Positions 31,919 to 40,132 of a stretch of DNA of 40,132 bases are shown here, one piece after another (position 1 is the first letter of the stretch; each line of letters starts with the position of its first letter). The stretch spans positions 1-40,132 of the forward strand of contig SFIY01000025.1 of NCBI GenBank assembly GCA_004555205.1. Direction: 5' to 3'. The notes under the pieces are model-generated. The model made no database searches and was not told where the DNA came from. It saw only the letters and a program-made list of their open reading frames with translations. The translations under genes were made by a program, and so were the position numbers. The stretch is from Clostridiales bacterium (GTDB taxonomy: Bacteria > Bacillota > Clostridia > Oscillospirales > Oscillospiraceae).

Positions 31919-32227
31919 ATGGAACCGTGGGTACAGCAGATTGTCGTACCGATAGCGGTAGCGGTGCTGACAAGCAGCGGCTTGTGGGCACTGGTATCTA
32001 AGCGGGCGGACAAGAACGATGCGGAGCGGAAGATGCTGGTGGGTCTGGCGCATGACCGCATCATCCATCTGGGCATGGTGTACGTGACGAGAGGGTACAT
32101 CACGCAGGACGAGTACGAAAACCTCAATGACTATCTGTATCAGCCGTACGAGAAGATGGGCGGCAACGGCAGTGCAAAAAGGATCATGGAGGAAGTGAGG
32201 AAGCTGCCCATAAAGCGAGAGGCGTAA
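31919..32227 (+). CDS. Holin-like / lysis-associated single-TM protein
   Basis: 102 residues; AAAGGAG before the ATG. One N-terminal membrane helix (IVVPIAVAVLTSSGLWALVS), then a conserved cytosolic helical part (DRIIHLGMVYVTRGYITQDE, YENLNDYLYQPYEKMGGNG). The family recurs beside holins and amidases in Clostridia phages. Confidence 0.7.
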   Translation: MEPWVQQIVVPIAVAVLTSSGLWALVSKRADKNDAERKMLVGLAHDRIIHLGMVYVTRGYITQDEYENLNDYLYQPYEKMGGNGSAKRIMEEVRKLPIKREA

Positions 32228-32246
32228 AGCCGGAAAGGATAAAACT

Positions 32247-32537
32247 ATGGACATCAACACTATCGGAGTGGCCACTGTGGCCGCTATCATCGTCATCTGC
32301 TATCTGATCGGCATGATCGTGAAGGCCACGGCGCTGGACAGCAAGTGGATCCCCATTATTTGCGGTGTGTGCGGCGGCATCATCGGTGCGCTGGCGCTGG
32401 CATTCCACATGCCGGATTTCCCCGCCGATGACTACTTTACGGCGGTCGCCGTGGGCATTATGTCCGGCCTGACCGCAACGGGCGTTAATCAGATTTTTAA
32501 GCAGATGAAGTCTACCAAGAACGAGGAGGCCATGTAA
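32247..32537 (+). CDS. Holin
   Basis: 96 residues. Two to three membrane helices: about 8-27 (VATVAAIIVICYLIGMIVKA), 35-54 (IPIICGVCGGIIGALALAFH) and 65-80. A charged C-terminus (KQMKSTKNEEAM). Matches the phage_holin_5-type family. It makes the membrane lesion that releases the amidase encoded directly downstream. Confidence 0.85.
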   Translation: MDINTIGVATVAAIIVICYLIGMIVKATALDSKWIPIICGVCGGIIGALALAFHMPDFPADDYFTAVAVGIMSGLTATGVNQIFKQMKSTKNEEAM

Positions 32538-33215
32538 ATGGCCGCCCCGAAGGTCTACCTGTCCCCGGCTATGCACAGGGCAAACCCCTGTGTATATCCC
32601 AGCCCGGACGGGCAGCAGTGCTATGAGGCACTGGAGAACAACGAGTACATCGACATTCTGGAGCCGATCCTGAACCGCTGCGGCATTGCCACCAAGCGAG
32701 GGTACCGGCGTACACCCATGAACGGCGACAACGGCGACGCCATCATGAAGCAGAACGTGCGGGAAAGCAACGCGTGGGGCGCAGACGTGCATTACGTTAG
32801 CCACACCAATGCCAGCTCTAACGGCAAGGCGCAGGGCTGCCACCCCATGTACTACACCTACTCCAAGAACGGAAAGAAGCTGGGCGAGATCATGGTGAAG
32901 TATCGCAAACCCATCTATCCGGGTACAGTAAAGCTCGTCCCTCGGTCTGACCTGTATGAGCTACGTGCGCCGAAGGCCGTCTCCTTCTACGAGGAACACG
33001 CTTTCCACGACAACCTGTCAGACGCCACATGGTTCCACACCCACATGAAAGAGATCGCGGAGAGCGCGGCCAAGGGGATGTGTGAGTGGTTCGGGATTCC
33101 GTATGTGGAGGAGACGAAGCCGGAGGAGCTGTTGGAGCCTATGACCACCGGAGAGCTGTTGGTGAAGATTATGAACAGCACAGGAACGTCCGGCACGTGG
33201 GAGATCGTGAAGTGA
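32538..33215 (+). CDS. Endolysin, N-acetylmuramoyl-L-alanine amidase
   Basis: 225 residues, start adjacent to the holin stop. KVYLSPAMHRANPCVYP, VHYVSHTNASSNGKAQGC and AVSFYEEHAFHDNLSDATW follow the Amidase_3 pattern of Clostridia phage endolysins (zinc His/Glu and catalytic Glu). No export signal, so it depends on the holin. A short C-terminal tail (about 190-225) has no recognised wall-binding repeat. Confidence 0.85.
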   Translation: MAAPKVYLSPAMHRANPCVYPSPDGQQCYEALENNEYIDILEPILNRCGIATKRGYRRTPMNGDNGDAIMKQNVRESNAWGADVHYVSHTNASSNGKAQGCHPMYYTYSKNGKKLGEIMVKYRKPIYPGTVKLVPRSDLYELRAPKAVSFYEEHAFHDNLSDATWFHTHMKEIAESAAKGMCEWFGIPYVEETKPEELLEPMTTGELLVKIMNSTGTSGTWEIVK

Positions 33216-33226
33216 GGTGAGGGCGA

Positions 33227-33574
33227 ATGACCATTACACAGGCCATTTCAAGAGCGGATGAATTGCGGCTGAATACCATCAGCCACGACCAGAAGGTGGA
33301 GTGGGTGACAGGCATTGACCGGCAACTTGCGGAGCGGATGGATCATAAGATGCCGGAATACAACTGGCCTGCGGAGGACGATACGCTGCTGCTGCCCGCG
33401 CCCCACGACTGGGTGTATGTGGTGTATCTGTGCAGCCAGATCGACTATTATAACAACGAGACGACGCTGTATGCCAACGACAAGGCGGTGTATGATGCGG
33501 CGCTCAACGAGGCGCTGGGCTGGTGGCGGAGAAATCATTGCCCCGATGACAGCGGGAATGTGCAGGTGATGTGA
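33227..33574 (+). CDS. Head-tail adaptor (P22 gp4-like position)
   Basis: 115 residues. A helical protein (TITQAISRADELRLNTISHD, LYANDKAVYDAALNEALGWW) typical of adaptor rings that bind below the portal. It lies far from the portal gene, after the lysis cassette, but directly before the nozzle gene with a one-base stop/start overlap. Confidence 0.7.
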   Translation: MTITQAISRADELRLNTISHDQKVEWVTGIDRQLAERMDHKMPEYNWPAEDDTLLLPAPHDWVYVVYLCSQIDYYNNETTLYANDKAVYDAALNEALGWWRRNHCPDDSGNVQVM

Positions 33575-35112
33575 TGCGTTTGCCGGAGCTTCCATATGCG
33601 CTGCGCCCAAACAAAATAGAAACGGTGCAGATGCGCGGGATCAACTGGTCTGATAAACTGGCGGACGGAGATCTGCGGGACAGCCTGAACCTGTCCGCAA
33701 GACGGTGGCCGTATATCACCACGCGGAAAGGCAGGGTAAAGCAGACCGCGTATCAGAACGCCACGGCGCTGACGTCGTGGGACAAGCTGGTAGCGGTGCA
33801 GGGCACTTCCCTTCTGTACGACGGGCAGGTGGTCGGCACGGTGACGGCGGGCAAAAAGCAGTTCGCCGTGGTCAACACCAAAATGGTGATATGGCCGGAC
33901 AAAGTATATCTGGACATTAAGGATCAGCAGGTAAAGCCGCTGGCGGCGGAGCTGTCTGGCAGCAAGGCCACGTTTGCCACAAACAAAATAACTGTGAACG
34001 GCTGGGCGGACTTGACCACGAAGTTCAAGGCGGGTGACGGCGTGACACTTTCCGGCTGCACTTCCAAGACGGAGAACAACAAGGATTTTGTCATTAAGGC
34101 GGTCACTTCCAACACGATCACGGTGGCGGACAACACGTTTGTGGCTGTGAACGAAGCAAGCACAGCTATTAAGCTGGAGCGGAAGATCCCCGACCTTGAC
34201 TTTATATGCGAGAGTGAGAACCGACTGTGGGGCTGTGACAGCGATACGCAGACCATCTATGCCAGCGCCCTGGGCGATCCCACTAACTTCTACGTGTATG
34301 AGGGCTTGAGCACAGACGCGTATACGCTGGCTGTGGGAACAGAGGGCAAATTTACCGGGTGCTGCAAGTTGAGCTCGTCCGTGCTGTTCTGGAAGGAGAC
34401 GAAGCTGCACAAGATGCTGGGCAGCTATCCCGCCGAGTACGCCATGTACACATACGAGATGGAGGGCTTGCAGGACGGGTGCCAGAAAAGCCAGCAGGTC
34501 ATCAACGATACGCTGTTTTACAAGGGACACCACGGCGTGTACGCCTACTCCGGCGGAACGCCCACGCTGATCAGCGACAACTTCGGCGAAAAGGAATTCA
34601 CCGATGCGATAGCGGGCAACGACGGTGACAGCTACTATCTCAGCGTGAAGGACGGAGCGGCACACAAGCTGATGGTATATGAGACAAAGACCGGTATATG
34701 GGTGCTGGAGGACGGCACGGAGGCGGTGGACTTCGCCCGGATCGGAAAGGATCTCTATATGCTGGACGGAAGCGGCGACGTGTACCTGCTGGACGGAGCG
34801 CCGACGCCGAAGGATCAGCGGTGGGTGGCGCAGTTCACGCCCATGTACGAGACGATTGACGGGAAGAAAACGTACTCCAAATTGCTTGTGCGCCTTGAAT
34901 TGCCTGCCGGCAGCCACGTGATCGCAAAGGCACGATTTGACGGTAAGTCATGGCAGGAGTGCGGCAGAGTGGCCGGTCGGGACTACAACGTGACCGCCAT
35001 GCGCATTGCCACAAACCGATGTGACAAGTTCGAGCTACGGCTTGAGGGTGAGGGAGAATGTACCATTCTGGGTATTTCCCGCGAGTTCATTATAGGGAGT
35101 GATGTGAAATGA
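33574..35112 (+). CDS. Tail nozzle / stopper protein (P22 gp10-like)
   Basis: 512 residues; ATG overlaps the previous stop. RPNKIETVQMRGINWSDKLA, then many short beta blades (VAVQGTSLLYDGQVVGTVTA, DFICESENRLWGCDSDTQTI, DGCQKSQQVINDTLFYKGHH, VLEDGTEAVDFARIGKDLYM). A beta-rich, propeller-like protein found after the adaptor in Firmicutes podoviruses. It likely closes the portal and forms the short tail tube. The homology to gp10 is by position and style only. Confidence 0.7.
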   Translation: MRLPELPYALRPNKIETVQMRGINWSDKLADGDLRDSLNLSARRWPYITTRKGRVKQTAYQNATALTSWDKLVAVQGTSLLYDGQVVGTVTAGKKQFAVVNTKMVIWPDKVYLDIKDQQVKPLAAELSGSKATFATNKITVNGWADLTTKFKAGDGVTLSGCTSKTENNKDFVIKAVTSNTITVADNTFVAVNEASTAIKLERKIPDLDFICESENRLWGCDSDTQTIYASALGDPTNFYVYEGLSTDAYTLAVGTEGKFTGCCKLSSSVLFWKETKLHKMLGSYPAEYAMYTYEMEGLQDGCQKSQQVINDTLFYKGHHGVYAYSGGTPTLISDNFGEKEFTDAIAGNDGDSYYLSVKDGAAHKLMVYETKTGIWVLEDGTEAVDFARIGKDLYMLDGSGDVYLLDGAPTPKDQRWVAQFTPMYETIDGKKTYSKLLVRLELPAGSHVIAKARFDGKSWQECGRVAGRDYNVTAMRIATNRCDKFELRLEGEGECTILGISREFIIGSDVK

Positions 35113-35477
35113 TCGTTTTCCCTGAAAGCCTGAACGATCTGCCGACGGGCAACCCGGAGGAGGCGCTGCGCATGGTGGAGCAGTACATCAAGTACATGTG
35201 CCAGCGCACAGACTGGGCGATGGGCAACGTGACAAAGAACGTCAGCAAAGCGGGCGTGTCCAGCGCGGAGATGTACATTCTGCTGACGGCTCTGCAAAAC
35301 ACGGTGTCTGCCCTGCAAAGCACGGTAAACAGTCAGAGTGCCAGTATATCGTCACTGGCCCAGATTGTAAATACACTGAGCAATGATCAGACAACGCTTG
35401 CGGGGCGCGTGTCTACACTGGAAACCAATTATGCGGCGCTGGAGCAGCGTGTAACAGCACTTGAAAACAACGGATAG
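35109..35477 (+). CDS. Coiled-coil protein, tail-needle candidate
   Basis: 122 residues, ATGA overlap. A helical N-terminal 45, then about 70 residues of heptads (ALQNTVSALQSTVNSQSASI, VSTLETNYAALEQRVTALEN) characteristic of trimeric coiled coils. Size and position fit a needle or plug like P22 gp26. It could also be an ejection-protein chaperone. Confidence 0.6.
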   Translation: MIVFPESLNDLPTGNPEEALRMVEQYIKYMCQRTDWAMGNVTKNVSKAGVSSAEMYILLTALQNTVSALQSTVNSQSASISSLAQIVNTLSNDQTTLAGRVSTLETNYAALEQRVTALENNG

Positions 35478-35488
35478 GAGGACTGACA

Positions 35489-36511
35489 ATGGCAGGTTAT
35501 AGTGACCTCAGACGAACAATAGCAGGTGCCCTTTCCTCGGGCGATAAGGACAAGGCGAAAAAGTACGCTGCGGACAGCTGGGACAGCTTAGACGCAAAAC
35601 AGAAAAACGAGCTTACCAGATTAGGCGTCGCGCCGTCGCTGCCGTCTAACGGGTACAACAGTGACCTGATCTACGGCGGCGCGGGAAAGATCGGCGGAGG
35701 CAGTAGAATCCCCTCCGTGTCGGACGTGTTTGGCCCCAACAGCGGCAACTACGACAAATGGGCGAATACAAAATCCGGGTCTATCGTCAACAACACCATC
35801 AGCACCACGCCTACCACAAACAATGGCACCAAAACCACGCAGACAGTGACTATGCCCACAAGCGTCGGAGATCTGCCTACCTACAACAGCGAATACATGG
35901 ATCAACTGAACGCCCTGGCGCGGCAGCTGACAAGCATGAACTACGACGACTGGACAAAGGGCAGCCAGTATCAGGCATTGGCAGACCGGTACAGCGCCAG
36001 CGGCAGGATGAGCATGCAGGACGTGCTGGGGCAGGTGGCCAGCAGGACAGGCGGCCTTGCGTCCTCCTACGCCACCACGGCGGCGCAGCAGCAGTACAAC
36101 CAGTATATGGCGCAGCTGGAGGAGGTGGCGCGGCAGCTGTATTCTCAGGAGCGCGGCGACCTGATGGACAGCGCCAGTCTGTACCGCAATCTGGCCAACG
36201 ACGAGTACGACCGGTACCGCGACAGCCTGTCCGACTACGCGGCACAGAGCGCGGCGCGAAACGTGTATGGCGGCACGAGCTATAACAGCGGGAATAATTA
36301 TTCCTTCGTGTCCGCCACAGGACCGAAGATTGGGAGAGAAAGCGCCTCCGAAACCGGCAGCACCAGTTTTAGCAACATCAAGCGTACCATCAGCGGCAAG
36401 CTGGCGGGCGGCGATGTGGAAGGCGCCAGCCGTCTGGTGGAATCCGTGTGGGATGACCTGAGCAACAAACAGAAGCAGGACATCAAGAAGATGGGATTCA
36501 GCGTGAGTTAA
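35489..36511 (+). CDS. Putative ejection protein with duplicated terminal modules
   Basis: 340 residues; GGAGG before the ATG. Residues 4-50 (SDLRRTIAGALSSGDKDKAK...) and 293-339 (SNIKRTISGKLAGGDVEGAS...) are homologous: 17 of 47 positions identical, with W, D, L, KQK and the final G aligned. Between them are a Thr/Asn-rich linker (about 85-125) and a helical Tyr/Gln-rich core (MDQLNALARQLTSMNYDDWT, YDRYRDSLSDYAAQ). It sits before the giant polyvalent gene, where P22-type phages keep ejection proteins. Confidence 0.6.
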   Translation: MAGYSDLRRTIAGALSSGDKDKAKKYAADSWDSLDAKQKNELTRLGVAPSLPSNGYNSDLIYGGAGKIGGGSRIPSVSDVFGPNSGNYDKWANTKSGSIVNNTISTTPTTNNGTKTTQTVTMPTSVGDLPTYNSEYMDQLNALARQLTSMNYDDWTKGSQYQALADRYSASGRMSMQDVLGQVASRTGGLASSYATTAAQQQYNQYMAQLEEVARQLYSQERGDLMDSASLYRNLANDEYDRYRDSLSDYAAQSAARNVYGGTSYNSGNNYSFVSATGPKIGRESASETGSTSFSNIKRTISGKLAGGDVEGASRLVESVWDDLSNKQKQDIKKMGFSVS

Positions 36512-36522
36512 TAGGAGGCCGT

Positions 36523-39500
36523 ATGAAGGTAACATACACCGGCAAAACCGCAAGAAATAACAAGGAGAGAACCGTGACATACACCGGCGGCGTTGGTACG
36601 CCGTCGGTGAAGAACGGCGTGACCGCCACGTATATAGGCGGCAAACAGAGCAAAGCCGTTTACGACGCGGAGGCAAAAACCAGAGAGGCGCGGCGGAACG
36701 CTGCGGAAACGCAGCAATATACCGGGCGCGAGGTGGGCAACATCTCCGCGCTGGGCGCGGGGAACTACGGAGCGGACAAGCGCATCTTCGGCGATGGGTA
36801 CAATGTAGGGCAGGGTTTGGCAAAGGCTGGGCAGATAGGCTTGACGCAGATAGCAAAAGCCGGAAGCTCTGCTGGCGCGTGGCTGGAGAACCAGCTGGGA
36901 AACTTTGCCAGAGAAGGCACAAACGGGTATTGGGATCCCGATACAAGCAAGTGGCTGTTTAACCGCTGGAATCAGGCCATTGACGCAGAGGCGCAGGGTG
37001 TGCAGCAGCGCTATGCCGAAAACACACAGCGCGGCGGGAGAGCGGCAGAGGTGTTTGAGGACATGGCCGCCGCAACAGTAGCGGCTATACCGCAAGCTGG
37101 GGCTGCGGTTTTGACCGGAGGCGCAAGTGCGGCGGCACAAGCGGGCGCACTGGCAGAGCGGGCAGCGGCGACACCGGGGCTTGTCGGTACTATATCCCGT
37201 GGTATGCGTGCGATGGCAAAAGACCCGAATTTCCAGCTTTCTTTTGTGCAGGTGTTCGGCCCAGGCTACGAGCAGGCCAAAGCAGACGGCGCAGACGACT
37301 TGCGAGCATCGTTGTACGCAGTTGGGAACGGCCTGATGAACGCTGCTGTAGAAGTGGGCGGCGGTATTCAGACGCTGCCAAAAGAACTGCAGACCGGCGG
37401 AAACGCATGGAAGTCATGGGTGGATTCCATGCTGGAGGAAGGTAAAGAGGAAGTGGTGCAGGGCGTGATTGAACGCGCCATGCAGAACACCGTCTATGGG
37501 CGGGATAACCCGTATATAGGCGTGGGCAACGGCGCTATTTTCGACCCGGCGGCAGCTGCGGAAGAGTTCGCAGGTGGTGCCGTCGTGGGCGGCCTTCTGG
37601 GCGGAGGGCAGATCGGCCTCAACACCCTTGCCAACCGCGCGGCATATAACGCGGCAAAAGCGCAGTATAACCGCGACGTGCGGCAAAACACCGCACCGGA
37701 GATGGACAGCAAGGCGGCACAGGCCGTGGACGCTATAACGCGGGGCGAGAGCATCACCGGCAATCAGGCGGCGGCTATTGCCAAGAATCCTGTGGCCGTG
37801 GAGACGCTGGAGGCCAACACCGGCGTGAAGCTGAACACACAGCAGCCCATCAGCCAGCTGAAACGTGACATTGCTGCCATTGCAAGCCGCGACATGACGC
37901 AGGCGCAGTCGCAGGGTACCACGGCTACCCCTGTCGCGCAGAGACGCGCACAGAAGCCCACAGGCGGCTTTCTGGAGGCCGGGCAGAAGGTGTATCAGGA
38001 AATGAGCCGGACGGCGGAGGACGTGCCCACCCTGTACGCAGGATTCTCCAGTGTGTACAATGCCGGGCTGAACGGCATTGAAGCAAGCAAGGCGAAGGGC
38101 GCGTATGCGGCCATGCTGACACCGGAGCAGAGATACGCGGCGTACAATGCCGGGCTGGAGGACGCGGCGGCACAGGTGGCGCGGGAGAACGCGGAGGTCA
38201 AGAGCGTGACCACCACGGCGGGCGCAGGCCTGGCGGATAACGTCTATTCCCGCGCGGTCATTGCCAAAAGCAAGCGCACGGCGGCCACGCTGAACGCGAT
38301 GGGCAAAAAGCTGGGTGTGCGTATCGAGTTCGTGGACAGCATTATGGGCGGTCAGGCCAACGGCCAGTACATCAGGGATAAGAACCTGATCCAGATTGCC
38401 GTAGACAGCAACAAGCCCTATCTGAACGTAGCTGCACACGAGGTCACACACCGTATGCAAGACCTCTCCCCTGCCGAGTACAGAAAATTCCGCCAGGCAG
38501 CTATGGAGCACCGTATGCGCGAAAAGGGCATTGACGAAATGGCCGAGGTCGTGGAGTGGTACAGGGAAAAGGCGGAGAGCGCCGGCGTGACGCTGACGCA
38601 TGACGAGGTGATGGACGAGATCGCGGCGGATTTCGCCGGGAACATGATGGATAACCCTGACCTGTTCCGTGAGTTTTCCCAGAGCAACCGCACGGCGGCG
38701 CAAAAGCTGCTGGACAGCCTGAAGGAGTTCATCGCAAAGGTTAAGTCCATCTTCACCGGCAAGGCCAGAGATATGGCGGCGCAGGAGGCATATGGTAAGG
38801 ACTTTGCGGAGCTGGAGGCGGTGGCGCAAAAGTGGCAGGAAGCCTTTGACGCGGCGGAGAGACAGGCAGAAAGGGCGACCGTCAGCGCGACAGTACGCAG
38901 CGGCGATACAGTGCAGTATGACGATGCTGTATACTCCCTCCGGGTTACCGATAAGGACACGCTGGACTTTTTGGATAAGCAGAAAACCATCACAACGTAC
39001 AAGACCATGCAGCTTGTGGATGGCAAACTGTACCCGCCGATGGCTGCCCGCGTGGATGGCAAGTACGAGGATGCCAGCGAACTTGGCGCGTGGGAAATGT
39101 CCGTGGAGCGCCCCGATCTTGTGAAGGATGGTAAATTCAAGTTGGACAAAGGCAAGGGCCAGGGGAGCATAACGGCGGCGTATAACCCGTATATGCACTC
39201 GTCCAATCTTGTAATCAACGACCAGTTCAGCGGCGCGTATACCCGCGACAACCTTGTGACCGTAGAGTGCGAAGTACCTGTAAGCGAGATGACTTCCGGG
39301 TACCACGCGGATGGGGCGAAAGATAGCGTTGGCTGGCATTCTTGGCATACCGGTACGGTGGCCGGGCAGGTACGAAGGGCGACCGGCGTGGAGCGCAAGG
39401 TGTTTCTTTCAAGGTGGATCAAGCCGGTACGTATCTTGCCAGATGCGGAAGTAGCTCATATGTACAAGGAACTGCTTGGCGATACCGGAATAGAGGTGCC

Positions 39501-40132
39501 GGACAATGTTGTTACACCCGGACTTTTGGCAGAGCTGAAGAAAGCGGGCGTTCCTATCAAGGAAAGCGGGCGCGTAAAAACCGCCGCCGGTGAGGGCAAC
39601 GGTGCGCGGTATATGATCCGTAACGTCGGCGGAGAAACCATGACTGTTATCGACACAGAGAACGATACGCGCGATTTTAATGCGGCAGAAGCGTATTTGA
39701 AAACACTAGTGGATGCAGACCATCCCTTTTCCACTATCTTAGCGGATGCACAGCCTGTTTATGTGGGAAAAGACTTGCCTGGAGAATACAAATCTTCCGA
39801 GTACACAAAAACCATGAAGCCTGCGCTGCGGAAAATCAAAATGCAAGCAGCTACCAACTTGGATGAGATGCTTCTGCTGGCTGAAAATGGCGAGTGGCGA
39901 GAGAATGTAAAGCCGAAACACAGTAAAGACGCACAAAATGGATGGTATCGGTATGATACGCAGTTTGCGGTTCCTATTTTGAACGCAAAAAAAGCCATAG
40001 ACCACTATACTGTCTACGGCGGGGCACTCTTAATCCGCAATGATGCAGATGGGAAATCGTATTTGTACGACCTTCTTGATGTAGAAAAAAAGAAGGTAAT
40101 CAGCAAAACTTCCTTCTCTGCGGAAACGCATT
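36523..40132 (+). CDS. Giant polyvalent virion protein, N-terminal part with zinc metalloprotease (3' end cut by window edge)
   Basis: 1203 residues to the window edge with no stop; AGGAGG just before the ATG. N-terminal repeats KVTYTGK, TVTYTGG and TATYIGG (1-42). Residues 180-370 hold Gly/Ala-rich, membrane-active-looking helices (AAATVAAIPQAGAAVLTGGA, FAGGAVVGGLLGGGQIGLNT). A metalloprotease domain has HEVTH (639-643) and a probable third ligand E699 (DEIAADFAG). Next is an uncharacterised beta-rich domain (about 885-1020: NPYMHSSNLVINDQF, SEMTSGYHADG, SVGWHSWHTG). The last part (about 1090-1200; YTKTMKPALRKIK, NGWYRYDTQFAVPI, LLIRNDADGKSYLYDLL) looks like an LPD3/BECR-type nuclease-like unit, low confidence. 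It likely enters the host with the DNA and acts there. The C-terminal part is probably 2-4618. Confidence 0.8.
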   Translation, partial: MKVTYTGKTARNNKERTVTYTGGVGTPSVKNGVTATYIGGKQSKAVYDAEAKTREARRNAAETQQYTGREVGNISALGAGNYGADKRIFGDGYNVGQGLAKAGQIGLTQIAKAGSSAGAWLENQLGNFAREGTNGYWDPDTSKWLFNRWNQAIDAEAQGVQQRYAENTQRGGRAAEVFEDMAAATVAAIPQAGAAVLTGGASAAAQAGALAERAAATPGLVGTISRGMRAMAKDPNFQLSFVQVFGPGYEQAKADGADDLRASLYAVGNGLMNAAVEVGGGIQTLPKELQTGGNAWKSWVDSMLEEGKEEVVQGVIERAMQNTVYGRDNPYIGVGNGAIFDPAAAAEEFAGGAVVGGLLGGGQIGLNTLANRAAYNAAKAQYNRDVRQNTAPEMDSKAAQAVDAITRGESITGNQAAAIAKNPVAVETLEANTGVKLNTQQPISQLKRDIAAIASRDMTQAQSQGTTATPVAQRRAQKPTGGFLEAGQKVYQEMSRTAEDVPTLYAGFSSVYNAGLNGIEASKAKGAYAAMLTPEQRYAAYNAGLEDAAAQVARENAEVKSVTTTAGAGLADNVYSRAVIAKSKRTAATLNAMGKKLGVRIEFVDSIMGGQANGQYIRDKNLIQIAVDSNKPYLNVAAHEVTHRMQDLSPAEYRKFRQAAMEHRMREKGIDEMAEVVEWYREKAESAGVTLTHDEVMDEIAADFAGNMMDNPDLFREFSQSNRTAAQKLLDSLKEFIAKVKSIFTGKARDMAAQEAYGKDFAELEAVAQKWQEAFDAAERQAERATVSATVRSGDTVQYDDAVYSLRVTDKDTLDFLDKQKTITTYKTMQLVDGKLYPPMAARVDGKYEDASELGAWEMSVERPDLVKDGKFKLDKGKGQGSITAAYNPYMHSSNLVINDQFSGAYTRDNLVTVECEVPVSEMTSGYHADGAKDSVGWHSWHTGTVAGQVRRATGVERKVFLSRWIKPVRILPDAEVAHMYKELLGDTGIEVPDNVVTPGLLAELKKAGVPIKESGRVKTAAGEGNGARYMIRNVGGETMTVIDTENDTRDFNAAEAYLKTLVDADHPFSTILADAQPVYVGKDLPGEYKSSEYTKTMKPALRKIKMQAATNLDEMLLLAENGEWRENVKPKHSKDAQNGWYRYDTQFAVPILNAKKAIDHYTVYGGALLIRNDADGKSYLYDLLDVEKKKVISKTSFSAETH

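Noticed and set aside
37414..39348. 644-codon open frame on the minus strand opposite the giant gene
   Set aside because: Shadow of the high-GC coding strand, with no ribosome site or recognisable product; similar shadows lie opposite 482-1879, 3344-4756 and 33535-34917.
1..40132. CRISPR array, insertion sequence or retroelement (diversity-generating) system
   Set aside because: No regular repeat-spacer array, no transposase with flanking inverted repeats, and no reverse transcriptase or template/variable repeat pair near the fibre genes.

Overview
The window is almost entirely bacteriophage DNA: a temperate podovirus (short tail, no tape measure or sheath gene) of a Gram-positive Clostridia-type host, probably a gut Oscillospiraceae/Lachnospiraceae relative. 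The evidence is strong AGGAGG ribosome sites, tightly coupled ATGA/GTGA gene overlaps, a P22-like portal, an N4-gp56-type major capsid protein, a phage-encoded Prp protease, and a very large polyvalent virion protein of the kind seen in Clostridia phages. No clear host gene is present. The host is inferred from gene families only.

Layout. 2-4618 is the C-terminal part of a giant polyvalent virion protein. 4619-5123 is a compact attachment region (attP): a tRNA-3'-end-like core flanked by five copies of a 12-bp repeat, plus a hairpin. 5124-8419 is the lysogeny module, mostly on the minus strand: integrase, a membrane-anchored HTH protein, an AT-rich five-helix membrane protein and a CI-like repressor. 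8420-8620 is a switch region with two near-consensus promoters that point at each other. 8621-18685 is the early operon on the plus strand: Cro-like and other HTH proteins, a 3D-domain hydrolase, Gp157, a putative ssDNA-annealing protein, NinB, HNH, SSB, a replication initiator carrying an origin-like 10-bp repeat array, a DnaC-like loader, DUF1064, a homing endonuclease, a DNA methyltransferase-like protein and several zinc-ribbon proteins. 19191-26133 is packaging and head: TerS, TerL, portal, Prp, scaffold, capsid. 26249-31670 holds fibre-type genes. 31663-33215 is lysis: a TM protein, two holin-like proteins and an amidase. 33227-40132 is the neck and ejection machinery: adaptor, large nozzle/stopper-like protein, coiled-coil needle candidate, a protein with duplicated terminal modules, and the N-terminal 1203 residues of the giant protein, open at the window edge.

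The two edges both lie inside a giant-protein gene, and attP is intact with virion genes on one side and integrase on the other. The simplest reading is a circular (excised or assembled) phage genome opened inside that gene, with a number of bases equal to 1 modulo 3 missing between the ends. It is not an integrated prophage with host flanks.

How it works together (inference): repressor and Cro-like proteins act on the face-to-face promoters. Integrase recombines attP with a host tRNA 3' end. The early operon replicates and recombines the genome. Head proteins assemble around the scaffold and may be trimmed by the phage Prp. The giant protein, which carries an HEVTH zinc-protease motif, is probably packaged and ejected into the next host with the DNA.
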